Numbered from the stretch's first letter, positions 30,473-40,331 are shown. The stretch: 64,000 nucleotides of DNA from Conyzicola lurida (GCF_014204935.1 NZ_JACHMJ010000001.1:2480001-2544000); one strand, 5' to 3'. Notes: generated by a model from the sequence alone, not told the origin. Numbers and translations: made by a program.

Positions 30473-30928
30473 ATGCGCGATTCATTCGGACCGGACCTGT
30501 TCGGCGTCGTCCACGTCGTGGGCGCCATCGTCTACGGCCTCGTCGCCCTGCTGGCCTTCGAGGTCGCCGTCGGGCTGATCTTCCTGCTCGTGCGCTTCCT
30601 CCTGGTCGGCACCAAGGCCGCCCAGATCTACGTGGCACGCAATGGATCGCTCGCCCCGACCAAGACCGCGGCCTCGCCCGTGACCGACGCCCCGACGGCG
30701 AAGACGCCCGACCATACGGCCGACACGATCACCGACCCGGCCGTGCCGACGACGACGCCTGCCGGCACCTCGACCGCCCCGACGGTGGCCGACCCGGTCG
30801 CCATCGAGCCGGACGCCCCGACGACGCCCCTGCCGCCCGTGACTCCGCCGATCACGACCGGCACCGCCACCCCCAAGGCACCGCGCAAGACCACCCCGCG
30901 CGCGCCGAAGACGCCGCCAGCCGTCTAG
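30473..30928 (+). CDS. Membrane protein with Pro/Thr-rich tail, function unknown
   Basis: A 151-residue protein. One strong helix (VHVVGAIVYGLVALLAFEVAVGLIFLLV, residues about 12 to 40) is followed by about 95 residues rich in Thr, Pro and Ala, ending in a basic PRKTTPRAPKTPP. The tail is low complexity and probably unstructured. It follows the small membrane protein by five bases. No homologous family is recognised. Confidence 0.65.
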   Translation: MRDSFGPDLFGVVHVVGAIVYGLVALLAFEVAVGLIFLLVRFLLVGTKAAQIYVARNGSLAPTKTAASPVTDAPTAKTPDHTADTITDPAVPTTTPAGTSTAPTVADPVAIEPDAPTTPLPPVTPPITTGTATPKAPRKTTPRAPKTPPAV

Positions 30929-30959
30929 CCGCACCGGCCAGCGACACCGAGGTCGACCC

Positions 30960-32180
30960 GTGCGCAGGGGGACGAATTTGCTCGCGGTGGGCGGCTTCAA
31001 CCAGGCCGTCATCCTCGATCTGATCCGTCGCGCCCCGCAGGGGCTGAGCCGCGTCGAGATCGCCGGGGCCACCGGCCTCTCGGCGCAGACCGTGTCGAAC
31101 GTGTCGCGCCGCCTGATCGACAGCGGCATCGTGCTCGAGGCCGGCAAGCTCAACGTCGGCCCCGGTAAACCGCGCACCCTGCTGCAGCTCGAGCCCACCG
31201 GGCTGTACTCGATCGGCGTGCACCTCGACCCCACGGTCATCACCTACGTACTGCTCGACCTGGCCGGCGACGTGGTCACCGACCACCGCGCGCCCTTGCC
31301 GGCGAATGCCACCCCCGACTCGATCATCCGCGAGATGGCGGAGCGCATCGCCGCGATCCTCGAGGACTCGGTCGTGCCCCACGACCGCGTTCTCGGCGTC
31401 GGCATCGCGGCCCCCGGCCCGGTCGACGCGGCCCTCGGTATTCTGCTCGACCCGCCGCTGCTCGACGGCTGGACGCGGGTGCCGCTGCGCGAAGCCCTCG
31501 CCGACGCCACCGGCTTCCCCGTCGTGCTCGAGAAGGACGTCGCGGCGGCTGCCGTCGCCGAGATCTGGACGGGCGGCGGCGGCGAGCGCGACAATTTCGC
31601 GTTCTTCTACTACGGCACCGGCATCGGCATGGGCCTCGTGATCGACCGCGACGTGCTGCGCGGCTCGAGCAACAACGCGGGCGACATGGGCCACATCCGC
31701 GTGGCACCCACCGGTCCGCTCTGCAGCTGCGGCCGGCGCGGGTGCATCGGCGAGCTCGTCGTGCCGCACCGGCTCGTCGCCGAGGCGGTGGAGACCGGCA
31801 TCATCGCCGAGGGACCGCCCGCGTCATCCGTCGACGACGATTTTTCCCGGTTTTCGGATGTCGCGGCCGACGGCTCGGCGGGGGCGATCGCCATTCTCGA
31901 CCGCACCGCCGCGCACATCGCGGCCGCCGTCGTCGTGATAACCAACCTGCTCGACGTCGACCGGGTCATCTTCGGCGGGCCGTTCTGGCAACGCGTCTCG
32001 GCCCGCGTGCTGCCGACCATCGCCGAGCTGGTGAACGCCGACCCCGCCCTCATCTCGCCGCACCCGATCGAGGTGTCGGACTCGGCGATCGGCGAGGACG
32101 TGGCGGCGATCGGGGCCGGGTGCCTCGTGCTCGACCACTTCCTGTCGCCGCGGCCGTCGGCGCTGCTGATCTCGGAGTGA
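30960..32180 (+). CDS. ROK-family transcriptional regulator
   Basis: A 406-residue regulator with an N-terminal winged helix (LSRVEIAGATGLSAQTVSNV) and ROK domain. The zinc-binding motif is complete, CSCGRRGCIGE, and YYGTGIGMGLVID is the ATP/sugar-site region. It starts with GTG and lies directly upstream of a mannoside-type ABC importer and alpha-mannosidase on the same strand, which it is likely to control. Confidence 0.9.
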   Translation: MRRGTNLLAVGGFNQAVILDLIRRAPQGLSRVEIAGATGLSAQTVSNVSRRLIDSGIVLEAGKLNVGPGKPRTLLQLEPTGLYSIGVHLDPTVITYVLLDLAGDVVTDHRAPLPANATPDSIIREMAERIAAILEDSVVPHDRVLGVGIAAPGPVDAALGILLDPPLLDGWTRVPLREALADATGFPVVLEKDVAAAAVAEIWTGGGGERDNFAFFYYGTGIGMGLVIDRDVLRGSSNNAGDMGHIRVAPTGPLCSCGRRGCIGELVVPHRLVAEAVETGIIAEGPPASSVDDDFSRFSDVAADGSAGAIAILDRTAAHIAAAVVVITNLLDVDRVIFGGPFWQRVSARVLPTIAELVNADPALISPHPIEVSDSAIGEDVAAIGAGCLVLDHFLSPRPSALLISE

Positions 32181-32182
32181 GC

Positions 32183-32238
32183 GCTCCAGCGGATTGAGCC
32201 TGTCGAAATCCCCGTGCAGGGTTTCGAAAGCTCGACCC
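32183..32238. repeat. Dispersed repeat (GAGCCTGTCGAA family) after ROK gene
   Basis: CGGATTGAGCCTGTCGAAATCC is present, followed by GGGTTTCGAAAGCTCGACCC, a degenerate inverse copy. The element lies immediately after the ROK stop codon and ahead of the SBP promoter, a place suited to transcription termination. Confidence 0.7.
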
Positions 32239-32256
32239 TCCCTGCTTGCAGAGCTC

Positions 32257-32286
32257 TTGACACGGTTAGTCCAATCGATTTACATA
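32257..32286 (+). promoter_or_regulatory. Promoter of the mannoside importer operon
   Basis: TTGACA (32257-32262) and TACATA (32281-32286) are 18 bases apart and match the vegetative sigma consensus. The spacer contains an imperfect inverted repeat, GTTAGTC-CAATC-GATTTAC, a candidate ROK operator. The binding-protein ATG lies about 70 bases downstream. Confidence 0.7.
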
Positions 32287-32355
32287 TAGGGCAGGACCGA
32301 AGGCCGCGCGCGACGATGCACGCTGCCGTAGAGGGTCGTGGAGCAAAGGAGCACC

Positions 32356-33711
32356 ATGAAGCGCTATATCGGAATCACAGCCGCGGTCGCGGCCACAGCA
32401 CTCGTCTTATCGGGATGTTCCGGCGGGGACAGCGGTGGCGACAGCAACACCATCAAGGTGGCCTACTCGAAGTTCGGCAATTTCACCCAGATGGACGACC
32501 ACATGAAGGCCGTGAAGGAGCAGTTCGAGGCGGAGCACGAGGGCATGACCGTCGAACTCGTCCCCATCGAGGCTCTCGAGGCCGACTACTTCACCAAGCT
32601 CGCGCTGATGAACCAGTCCGCGGCCACCGCCCCCGACGTGATGTACGAAGACACCTTCAAGGTGAAGTCCGACGCCGAGGCCGGCTACATCATCCCGCTC
32701 GACGACTACATCGCCGACTGGGAGGACTGGGAGCAGTTCCCCGAGAACGCGCGCGAAGCCGGAGCCGGCGACGACGGCAAGATCTACGGCATCCCGATGG
32801 GCACCGACACCCGGGCCATCTGGTACAACAAGCAGCTGCTCGCCGACGCCGGCGTCACCGTGCCGTGGGAGCCCGAGTCGTGGGCCGACATCATCGACGC
32901 CGCCGAGGCGGTCAAGGCGCAGAACCCCGACACGATCCCGTTCAACATCTACTCCGGCAAGGGCCAGAGCGAGGGCGCGTCGATGCAGGGCTTCCAGATG
33001 CTGCTCTCCGGCACCGGAGACACCCTCTACAACAGCGACGAGAAGAAATGGGTCACCGGGTCGCAGGGCTTCGTCGACTCGCTGCAGTTCATCACCGACA
33101 TCTACCAGGGCGACCTCGGCCCCACACCGCAGCAGGCCCTCGACAAGAACGTCGGGACCACGATCAACAGCGAGTGGATCCCGCAGGGCAAGCTCGCGAT
33201 GAGCCTCGACGGCTCGTGGGTGAGCGGAACCTGGCTCGACACCGGCACGACGCCGTGGCCCGAGTGGAACGACGTCATGGGCGTCGCCGCCATGCCCACC
33301 CAGGACGGCGGAGGCGCGGGACGCACCAGCATGTCCGGCGGCTGGACCCTCGCCATGGGCGCGAAGACCGAGAACCCGGATGCCGCGTGGGACTTCATCG
33401 CGACGGCTCTCGACAAGGACAACTCGCTTAGCTACGACGTCGCGGCGAGCCAGATCGCCGTGCGCACCGACGTGGGGACGTCGCCCGAATACGTCGAGTC
33501 GAACCCCACGTTCGAGTTCTTCTCCTCGCTGGTCGCCGACACCCACTTCCGCCCGGCCACGAGCGACTACGCCAAGATCTCCAACGAGATCACGGTGGCG
33601 ATGGAAGCCGTGATGACCGGGCAGCAGACACCGGAAGAGGCGGCGAAGGCCTACGACGAGGCCATCACCGGCATCGTCGGCGAGGACAACACGACCGAGA
33701 CCTCCGACTGA
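32356..33711 (+). CDS. Sugar ABC transporter substrate-binding lipoprotein
   Basis: A 451-residue family 1 solute-binding protein with a lipoprotein signal (TALVLSGCSGG) and Gly/Ser linker. The mature part shows YSKFGNFTQM and GTDTRAIWYNKQLL, the latter typical of carbohydrate-binding proteins. AAAGGAG precedes the ATG at 32356. It is the first gene of an operon with two permeases and a GH38 enzyme, so the ligand is probably a mannose-containing oligosaccharide. Confidence 0.92.
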   Translation: MKRYIGITAAVAATALVLSGCSGGDSGGDSNTIKVAYSKFGNFTQMDDHMKAVKEQFEAEHEGMTVELVPIEALEADYFTKLALMNQSAATAPDVMYEDTFKVKSDAEAGYIIPLDDYIADWEDWEQFPENAREAGAGDDGKIYGIPMGTDTRAIWYNKQLLADAGVTVPWEPESWADIIDAAEAVKAQNPDTIPFNIYSGKGQSEGASMQGFQMLLSGTGDTLYNSDEKKWVTGSQGFVDSLQFITDIYQGDLGPTPQQALDKNVGTTINSEWIPQGKLAMSLDGSWVSGTWLDTGTTPWPEWNDVMGVAAMPTQDGGGAGRTSMSGGWTLAMGAKTENPDAAWDFIATALDKDNSLSYDVAASQIAVRTDVGTSPEYVESNPTFEFFSSLVADTHFRPATSDYAKISNEITVAMEAVMTGQQTPEEAAKAYDEAITGIVGEDNTTETSD

Positions 33712-34658
33712 TGACCGCGGTTCTCACACCGGCGACCGCGACCGGGGGGCCCGAGACCCCCGGTCGCCGTCCCGGCGAGAAGAAGCGCAAGCGCCTTCTG
33801 GCGCTCGCCCACAGCGCGCCGCTGCTGCCGGCCGTGCTGCTGCTCGCGGTGTTCCTGTTCGGCCCGGTGATCTCGTCGCTGTACGGCTCGCTCACCAACG
33901 CGTCGATCACGGGGGCCACCGCGGCCAATGCCGAGTTCGTCGGGCTGAAGAACTACTTCGACCTCTTCGGCGACCCGGACTTCCCGAAGTCGGTGCTGCT
34001 CACGATCGTCTTTCTCGTCGCGTCCGCCATCATCGGGCAGAACGGCGTCGGCCTCGGCCTCGCCGTGCTCATGCAGTCGGCCAACAAGGTCGTGCGCACC
34101 CTGGTGAGCACCATCGTGGTGACCGCGTGGGTGCTGCCCGAGATCGTGGCGTCGTTCGCGGCGTACGCGTTCTTCCACGACGGCGGCACCCTCAACGAGA
34201 TGCTCGGAGTCTTCGGCGTCGAGGGACCGAACTGGCTGTACACGTTCCCGATGTTCGCGGTGATCCTCGCCAATGTCTGGCGCGGCACGGCGTTCTCGAT
34301 GCTGGTCTACACGGCGGCCCTCAACGACGTGCCGCCCGAGATCCGCGAGGCCGCCGAGGTCGACGGCGCGAAGGGGTGGCAGCGGTTCGCGTTCATCACC
34401 GTGCCGATGATCCGCCGCAGCATCTCGACGAACCTCATGTTGACGACACTGCAGACGCTGTCGGTGTTCGCGCTCATCTTCGTGATGACGGGCGGCGGGC
34501 CGGGAACGGACTCCACCACCCTGCCGCTGCTCGCCTACCAGGAGGCGTTCAAGTTCGGCGAGCTGGGCTTCGGCACGGCGATCGCCACCATCCTTCTGGT
34601 CGTCGGGGCACTGTTCTCGATCGCCTATATCCGCGCCCTCAGACCGGAGGTCGATTGA
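33711..34658 (+). CDS. Sugar ABC transporter permease, MalF type
   Basis: A 315-residue permease with a basic cytoplasmic N-terminus (GEKKRKRLL) and six helices. The EAA loop is REAAEVDGAKGWQRFAFITVP. The ATG shares a base with the binding-protein stop codon (TGATG). It works as heterodimer with the next gene product. As in the first sugar operon no ATPase is encoded here. Confidence 0.92.
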   Translation: MTAVLTPATATGGPETPGRRPGEKKRKRLLALAHSAPLLPAVLLLAVFLFGPVISSLYGSLTNASITGATAANAEFVGLKNYFDLFGDPDFPKSVLLTIVFLVASAIIGQNGVGLGLAVLMQSANKVVRTLVSTIVVTAWVLPEIVASFAAYAFFHDGGTLNEMLGVFGVEGPNWLYTFPMFAVILANVWRGTAFSMLVYTAALNDVPPEIREAAEVDGAKGWQRFAFITVPMIRRSISTNLMLTTLQTLSVFALIFVMTGGGPGTDSTTLPLLAYQEAFKFGELGFGTAIATILLVVGALFSIAYIRALRPEVD

Positions 34659-34659
34659 G

Positions 34660-35508
34660 ATGACCGCACCCATCAGCATGGCCTCGCCCAACCGGCGCGC
34701 GATGAAGGCGCTGTCGAACGGCGTGCTCGTCGTCATCGGCATCGTGTTCCTGCTGCCGTTGGTCTGGCTCGTCCTGGCCTCGGTCGACTCGAGCGCGACC
34801 CTCAGTGTGAAGTGGCCGGAGACGTTCACCCTCGGCAACTTCACCGCGATCCTCACCCCTGAGCGGTCGCTCATCCCGCTGCTCAACAGCACGATGTTGT
34901 CGGGCGGCTGCGCCATCCTCACCGTCGTCGCGTCCCTGCTGGCGGCCTATCCGCTGTCGAGGTACAAGATGCGGGTGAACAAGCCGTTCCTGTACGGGGT
35001 GCTGTTCGGCACCTGTCTGCCGATCACCGCGATGATGGTGCCGGTCTACTCGCTGTTCGTCGCGTTCAACCTCATCGACTCGGTGGGCGGAACGATCCTG
35101 TTCCTCGCCGCCACCTCGCTGCCGATGGCGATCTGGATGATGAAGAACTTCATGGACTCGGTGCCGGTGTCGCTCGAGGAGGCCGCCTGGACCGACGGCG
35201 CCTCGGCGATGACGACCCTGCGCACCATCGTCGTGCCGCTCATGCGGCCCGGCATCGGCGTGGTGTTCATCTTCGTGTTCATCCAGACCTGGGGCAACTT
35301 CTTCATCCCCTTCGTGCTGCTGCTCAGCCCCGACAAGCAGCCGGCCGCCGTGAGCATCTTCTCGTTCTTCGGCCAGTACGGCGCCGTCGCGTACGGGCAG
35401 CTGGCGGCGTTCTCGCTGCTCTACGCGGTGCCCGTCCTCGCCCTGTACGTGCTGGTCACCAGGCTCGGCGGCGGATCCTTCGCCCTCGCCGGCGCCGTCA
35501 AGGGGTGA
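34660..35508 (+). CDS. Sugar ABC transporter permease, MalG type
   Basis: A 282-residue permease with six helices and the EAA loop EEAAWTDGASAMTTLRTIVVPLM. It starts one base after the preceding permease stop codon. The C-terminus ends in a short GGSFALAGAVKG tail, characteristic of MalG-like subunits. It completes the membrane channel of the mannoside-type importer. Confidence 0.92.
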   Translation: MTAPISMASPNRRAMKALSNGVLVVIGIVFLLPLVWLVLASVDSSATLSVKWPETFTLGNFTAILTPERSLIPLLNSTMLSGGCAILTVVASLLAAYPLSRYKMRVNKPFLYGVLFGTCLPITAMMVPVYSLFVAFNLIDSVGGTILFLAATSLPMAIWMMKNFMDSVPVSLEEAAWTDGASAMTTLRTIVVPLMRPGIGVVFIFVFIQTWGNFFIPFVLLLSPDKQPAAVSIFSFFGQYGAVAYGQLAAFSLLYAVPVLALYVLVTRLGGGSFALAGAVKG

Positions 35509-35572
35509 TGCGCGCCACTACCCCCATCCGACTCGCGCCACCATTCGAACCACAGAAAGCATTAGGTGTTCC

Positions 35573-38500
35573 ATGCCCGACCAGGCTTCCCTTCTCGACC
35601 TCCGCGTCAAGCGGTTTATGTCCCAGCGCGTCGTGCCCGCGGTCTACCGCGAGACGCTCGCCCTCACCATCACGTCGTGGGACGTGCCGGGAGAACCCGT
35701 CCCGTTCGCCGAGGCGGTCGGCCAGCAGTACGCCCCGTTCGCGGTGGGCTCAGCGTGGAGCCGGCCCTGGGGCACCACCTGGTTCCACCTCACCGGAACC
35801 GTGCCCGATGATTGGGATCTCACCGAGGCGCGCATCGAGGTGCTGCTCGACTTCGGCTTCAACCGCGGCCACCCCGGCTTCCAGTCGGAGGGCCTCGTCT
35901 ACAGCGCGACCGGCGACATCGTGAAGGCGATCGAGCCTATGAACTCGTACGTCGGGCTCGACCTGCGGCCCGGCGACGCGGTCGACCTCTACGTCGAGGC
36001 GGCCTCCAACCCCGACATCCAGGGCGAATCGGTCTACGCGCCGACCCCGCTCGGCGACCTCGCGACCTCGGGCGACGACCCGCTCTACTGGTTCGCGCAG
36101 GCCGACCTCGCCCTGCGCGACACCGTGGTCTGGGAGCTCGTGCAGGACGTCTGGACGCTCAACGGCCTGTGGCCCGAGCTCGGCGAGGAGCTGCCGCGGC
36201 GCGCGGAGATCCTGCGCGGCCTGGAGCGGCTCGTCGACACCCTCGACCCGGAAGACATCGCCGGCACCGCCCGGGCCGGGCGCGACGTGCTCGCGCCCCT
36301 GCTCTCCTCCCCCGCCCACGCGAGCGCCCACCACCTCGCCGCGATCGGGCACGCGCACATCGACTCGGCGTGGCTCTGGCCGGTGCGCGAGACGATCCGC
36401 AAGTGCGCCCGCACCTTCTCGAACGTGCTCGCGCTGATGGACGAGCACCCCGACTTCCTATTCGCCTGCTCTTCGGCGCAGCAGTTCGCCTGGATGAAGG
36501 AGTTCTACCCGGCGCTCTACGCACGCATCTCCGAGCGCGTGCGCGAGGGCCGGTTCATCCCGGTCGGCGGCATGTGGGTCGAGTCCGACACCAATCTGCC
36601 GGGCGGCGAGGCGATGGCCCGCCAGTTCGTCGCGGGCAAAGGTTTCTTCCTGCGCGAATTCGGCATCGAGCCGCCCGAGGTGTGGTTGCCCGACTCGTTC
36701 GGCTACTCGGCCGCGATGCCGCAGATCGTGATCGCCGCGGGCTCGGACTACTTCCTCACGCAGAAGCCGTCGTGGAACGAGACCAACGTCATGCCGCACC
36801 ACACCTTCGACTGGGAGGGCATCGACGGCACGCGTGTCTTCACCCATTTCCCGCCCGTCGACACCTACAACTCGACGCTCTCGGGCGAGGACCTCGCCCG
36901 CGCCCAGCGCAACTACCGAGAGAAGGGCGAGTCGAACATCTCGCTCGTACCGTTCGGCTACGGCGACGGCGGCGGCGGACCGACGCGCGAGATGGTCGCG
37001 GCCGCCGAGCGGACACGCAGCCTCGAGGGGTCGCCCACGGTGGAGATCATGAGCCCCACCGACTTCTTCGAGCGCGCGCAGGCCGCGTACCCCGAGCCTC
37101 CCGTCTGGTCGGGCGAGCTCTACCTCGAGTTCCACCGCGGCACCTACACGTCGCAGGCCCGCACCAAGCGCGGCAACCGGCGCAGCGAGCACCTGCTGCG
37201 CGAGGCCGAGCTGTGGTCGACCGCCGCGACCGTGCGCACCGGCGCCGCCTACCCGTACGCCGAGCTGGACGAGGCCTGGCACACGGTACTGCTGCTGCAG
37301 TTCCACGACATCCTGCCCGGGTCGTCGATCGCGTGGGTGTACGAGGTGGCCGAGGAGCACTACGCGCGGCTGAACGGCGTGCTCACCGGGCTCGTCGAGA
37401 CCGCGCTGGCGGCGCTCGCGGGCGCCGGGGACCTCGCGCTGCTGGCCAACGCGGGGCCGTATGCCGGGCGCGGCGTCGCGGCGCTCGGGGCGTCGGCCGC
37501 GGCATCCGTCGACGACAGCGGCCTGTCTCTCGAGACGCACGCCGACGGACTCACGCTGCAGAACCGTTTTGTGCGGGTGCGCTTCGACGGCGACGGGCTG
37601 ATCGAATCGCTCGTCGACCTCGTGGCCGACCGCGAACTCGTCGCCCCCGGCGAGCGGGCCGGGCAGCTCTGGATCTACCGCGACACCCCCGCGCAGTGGG
37701 ACGCGTGGGACATCGACGTGCACTACCAGCGGCACGGCAGCGCGATCACCCAGGTCGACTCGGTCGAGTCGGGGCGGGACGACGGCGGGGTATGGCTCGA
37801 GGTCACGCGCACGCGCGGCGCGTCGACCTTCGTGCAGCGGTTCGCGTTGGGCGCCGACTCGCCGACGCTCGACATCACCACGACGATCGACTGGCACGAG
37901 CGGGAGAAGCTGCTCAAGCTGGCGTTCCCCCTCGACGTGCACGCCGAGCGCGCGTCGAGCGAGATCCAGTTCGGGCACATCAACCGGCCGACCCACAGCA
38001 ATACCTCGTGGGACACCGCCCGGTTCGAGACGAGCGCGCACCGCTGGGTGCACGTGGGCGAGCCCGGGTACGGGGTCGCCGTGTCGAACGACTCGACCTA
38101 CGGCCACGACATCACCCGCACCACGCGCGCCGGCGGCGGCACCACGACGCTCGTGCGCGAGTCGCTGCTGCGCGCGCCGACCTTCCCCGACCCGCACGCC
38201 GACCAGGGGTCGCACACGCTGCGCACCGCGGTGCGGGTCGGCTCCGACCTGCTCGACGCGGTCGCCGACGGCTACCGGCTGAACGTGCCGCCGCGCCCGT
38301 TCTCGGGTGCGCGTCCGGTCGAGCCCGTACTCGTCGTCGACAACCCCGCGGTCGTGGTCGAGGCGGTCAAGCTCGCCGAGGACCGCTCGGGCGACGTGAT
38401 CGTGCGGCTGTACGAGGCGCGCGGGGCGCAGGCGCGGGCGACTGTCACCGCCGGATTCCCCGTCGGCTCGGTCGTGCAGACCGACCTGCTCGAGCGAGAG

Positions 38501-38602
38501 ACGGATGCCGCGGCTCTCGTCTCGGCGGAGGGAGGGGTGGCGCGGCTCGCGCTGCGCCCGTTCCAGATCGTGACGCTGCGGCTGACGCCGGTGGTTGAGT
38601 AA
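35573..38602 (+). CDS. Alpha-mannosidase, GH38
   Basis: A 1009-residue cytoplasmic family 38 enzyme that hydrolyses alpha-mannosides imported by the upstream transporter. The zinc site is GHAHIDSAWLWP (His262 and Asp264), and the nucleophile is expected at Asp374 in PDSFGYS. The N-terminal jelly-roll part, the alpha-mannosidase middle domain and the C-terminal beta domain are all present, and the length fits the family. AGGTG precedes the ATG. Confidence 0.94.
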   Translation: MPDQASLLDLRVKRFMSQRVVPAVYRETLALTITSWDVPGEPVPFAEAVGQQYAPFAVGSAWSRPWGTTWFHLTGTVPDDWDLTEARIEVLLDFGFNRGHPGFQSEGLVYSATGDIVKAIEPMNSYVGLDLRPGDAVDLYVEAASNPDIQGESVYAPTPLGDLATSGDDPLYWFAQADLALRDTVVWELVQDVWTLNGLWPELGEELPRRAEILRGLERLVDTLDPEDIAGTARAGRDVLAPLLSSPAHASAHHLAAIGHAHIDSAWLWPVRETIRKCARTFSNVLALMDEHPDFLFACSSAQQFAWMKEFYPALYARISERVREGRFIPVGGMWVESDTNLPGGEAMARQFVAGKGFFLREFGIEPPEVWLPDSFGYSAAMPQIVIAAGSDYFLTQKPSWNETNVMPHHTFDWEGIDGTRVFTHFPPVDTYNSTLSGEDLARAQRNYREKGESNISLVPFGYGDGGGGPTREMVAAAERTRSLEGSPTVEIMSPTDFFERAQAAYPEPPVWSGELYLEFHRGTYTSQARTKRGNRRSEHLLREAELWSTAATVRTGAAYPYAELDEAWHTVLLLQFHDILPGSSIAWVYEVAEEHYARLNGVLTGLVETALAALAGAGDLALLANAGPYAGRGVAALGASAAASVDDSGLSLETHADGLTLQNRFVRVRFDGDGLIESLVDLVADRELVAPGERAGQLWIYRDTPAQWDAWDIDVHYQRHGSAITQVDSVESGRDDGGVWLEVTRTRGASTFVQRFALGADSPTLDITTTIDWHEREKLLKLAFPLDVHAERASSEIQFGHINRPTHSNTSWDTARFETSAHRWVHVGEPGYGVAVSNDSTYGHDITRTTRAGGGTTTLVRESLLRAPTFPDPHADQGSHTLRTAVRVGSDLLDAVADGYRLNVPPRPFSGARPVEPVLVVDNPAVVVEAVKLAEDRSGDVIVRLYEARGAQARATVTAGFPVGSVVQTDLLERETDAAALVSAEGGVARLALRPFQIVTLRLTPVVE

Positions 38603-38611
38603 GGCCGTTCA

Positions 38612-38635
38612 GGCGGATTGAGCCTGTCGAGATCC
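38612..38635. repeat. Dispersed repeat (GAGCCTGTCGAA family)
   Basis: A single copy reading GGCGGATTGAGCCTGTCGAG lies between the convergent alpha-mannosidase and GntR genes. No full inverse arm is visible. Confidence 0.6.
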
Positions 38636-38672
38636 TCACTGCAGTCGGGGTTGCGACCGGCTCTATCCGCGC

Positions 38673-39446
38673 TCAGCCCAAGAACCCGCGCAACAGCACC
38701 GCGGAGCCGTCGAGGTGTTCGCTCATCGCCTCGGCGGCCCGCGCGCGGTTGCCGGTGAGGATCGCGGCCACGATCGCCTCGTGCTGCTCGTTCGAGTGCG
38801 CGATGTTGAGCGGCAGCAACGGGATGCGGTCGAGCAGCTCGTTGACGCGCGTGCGGTTGTCGGCCATCAGCGAGACGAGCGACGGCGACCCGACCAACTG
38901 GCCGATGGTGAGGTGCAGGCGCGAATCCAGCCGGCGGTAGTCGTCGACGGAGGCCGCGGCCGTCTCGGTCAGGCTCTGCCAGAGCCCGTCCCGGTCGTCG
39001 GCGGAGAGGCTGCGTCCCGCTGCCGCCCGCGCCGCCCCGATCTCGAGGATCTCGCGCAGTCCGAGCACGTCGTCGAGTTCCGCCTCGCTCGGCGGCGAAC
39101 CCCCGGTGAGCGGCTCGACGGGAAGGCGCTCGCTCACGAACGTGCCGCCGTAGCGGCCTCGCCGGGCGATCAGGTATCCGGCCTCCGACAGCGAGCGGAT
39201 CGCGTCGCGCACCGTATCGCGGCTCACCGAGAAGCGCACCGCGAGGTCGCGCTCGGGCGGCAGCGCGCCGCCCGGTTCGACGATGCCGAGGCGCACGGCC
39301 TGCAACAGCCGCGCCACCGTGTCTTCGAACGCGTTGCCGCTGCGCACCGGGCGGAAGACGATCTCGTCGGCGAGGCTCTGGCCCGCGGGGTCCCCGACGG
39401 GGGCCGACACCTCGGGGGTGTCGGCAGTCGAGCCCGCGGCATCCAT
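38673..39446 (-). CDS. GntR-family (FadR/FCD) transcriptional regulator
   Basis: A 257-residue regulator with an N-terminal winged helix (LPPERDLAVRFSVSRDTVRDAIRSL) preceded by about 45 hydrophilic residues, and a C-terminal FCD ligand-binding domain. It lies ten bases after the SDR gene at the end of the gamma-glutamyl degradation operon, so it probably senses a metabolite of that pathway. GAAAGA is the likely ribosome site. Confidence 0.88.
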   Translation of the reverse strand: MDAAGSTADTPEVSAPVGDPAGQSLADEIVFRPVRSGNAFEDTVARLLQAVRLGIVEPGGALPPERDLAVRFSVSRDTVRDAIRSLSEAGYLIARRGRYGGTFVSERLPVEPLTGGSPPSEAELDDVLGLREILEIGAARAAAGRSLSADDRDGLWQSLTETAAASVDDYRRLDSRLHLTIGQLVGSPSLVSLMADNRTRVNELLDRIPLLPLNIAHSNEQHEAIVAAILTGNRARAAEAMSEHLDGSAVLLRGFLG

Positions 39447-39456
39447 TCTTTCGACC

Positions 39457-40245
39457 CTACAGCGGTGTGACGTAGGCCGAGCTGATGCCGCCGTCGACGA
39501 GGAAGGTCGACGCGGTGATGAAGCTCGCGTCGTCGCTGGCGAGGAAGGCGACCGCGGCGGCGAGTTCCTCGGCCTCGGCGAAGCGGCCGACGGGGATGTG
39601 CACGAGGCGGCGCTGGGCGCGCTCCTGGTCTTTCGCGAACAGCTCCTGCAGCAGGGGCGTGTTGACCGGGCCGGGGCAGAGCGCGTTGACGCGGATGCCC
39701 TGGCGCGCGAACTGGACGCCGAGTTCCTTGGTCATCGCGAGCACGCCGCCCTTCGACGCCGTGTACGAGATCTGGCTGGTCGCCGACCCCATGACCGCCA
39801 CGAACGACGCGGTGTTGATGATCGACCCGCGCTGCTGCGCGACCATGTGGCGCAGGGCTGCGCGCGAGCAGAGGTAGACGCTCTTCAGGTTGACGTCCTG
39901 CACGCGCTCCCAGGCCGGCAGCTCGGTCGTCTCGATCGAGTCGTCGTCGGGCGGCGAGATGCCGGCGTTGTTGAAGGCGATGTCGACGGAGCCGTAGGTG
40001 GCCGCGGCGGTGTCGAACAGGTTGTCCACCTGGGCCTGGTCGGTCACGTCGACCTGCACGAAGAGACCGCCGACCTCGGATGCCGCGGCCTCGCCGGTCT
40101 CGGAATTGAAGTCGCCGATCACCACGGTGGCGCCCTCCGCGGCGAACCGCCGGGCGGTGGCGAGACCGATTCCGCTCGCTCCCCCGGTGATGACGGCGAC
40201 CTTGCCAGCGAGGCGCTGGGTGAGGTCGATCTTGGTGATTGCCAT
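39457..40245 (-). CDS. Short-chain dehydrogenase, probable gamma-glutamylethanolamide (alcohol) dehydrogenase
   Basis: A 262-residue classical SDR. TGGASGIG (residues 20 to 27) binds NAD(P), NNAGIS and the YTASK catalytic pair are present, and the protein ends VDGGISSAYVTPL. The ATG at 40245 is preceded by AGGAG; the longer in-frame extension runs over a repeat. It sits in an operon with ligase, aldehyde dehydrogenase and gamma-glutamyl hydrolase genes. An alcohol-oxidising role there is my inference; the family alone does not define the substrate. Confidence 0.85.
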   Translation of the reverse strand: MAITKIDLTQRLAGKVAVITGGASGIGLATARRFAAEGATVVIGDFNSETGEAAASEVGGLFVQVDVTDQAQVDNLFDTAAATYGSVDIAFNNAGISPPDDDSIETTELPAWERVQDVNLKSVYLCSRAALRHMVAQQRGSIINTASFVAVMGSATSQISYTASKGGVLAMTKELGVQFARQGIRVNALCPGPVNTPLLQELFAKDQERAQRRLVHIPVGRFAEAEELAAAVAFLASDDASFITASTFLVDGGISSAYVTPL

Positions 40246-40259
40246 GGTGCTCCTTGGAT

Positions 40260-40323
40260 TCGGTCGCTGAGCCTGTCGAAGCGCTCGGGGTGGTACGGGG
40301 CCCTTCGGCAAGCTCAGGGACCG
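40260..40323. repeat. Dispersed inverted repeat inside the operon
   Basis: GGTCGCTGAGCCTGTCGAAG and the reverse complement of GGTCCCTGAGCTTGCCGAAG face each other around 16 bases, with three mismatches. It lies between the aldehyde dehydrogenase and SDR genes and could lower expression of the SDR and regulator. Confidence 0.75.
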
Positions 40324-40331
40324 TGGTTCGG

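Noticed and set aside
30473-30928. Sortase substrate or secreted mucin-like protein
   Set aside because: The Thr/Pro-rich tail follows an N-terminal helix and there is no C-terminal sorting signal.
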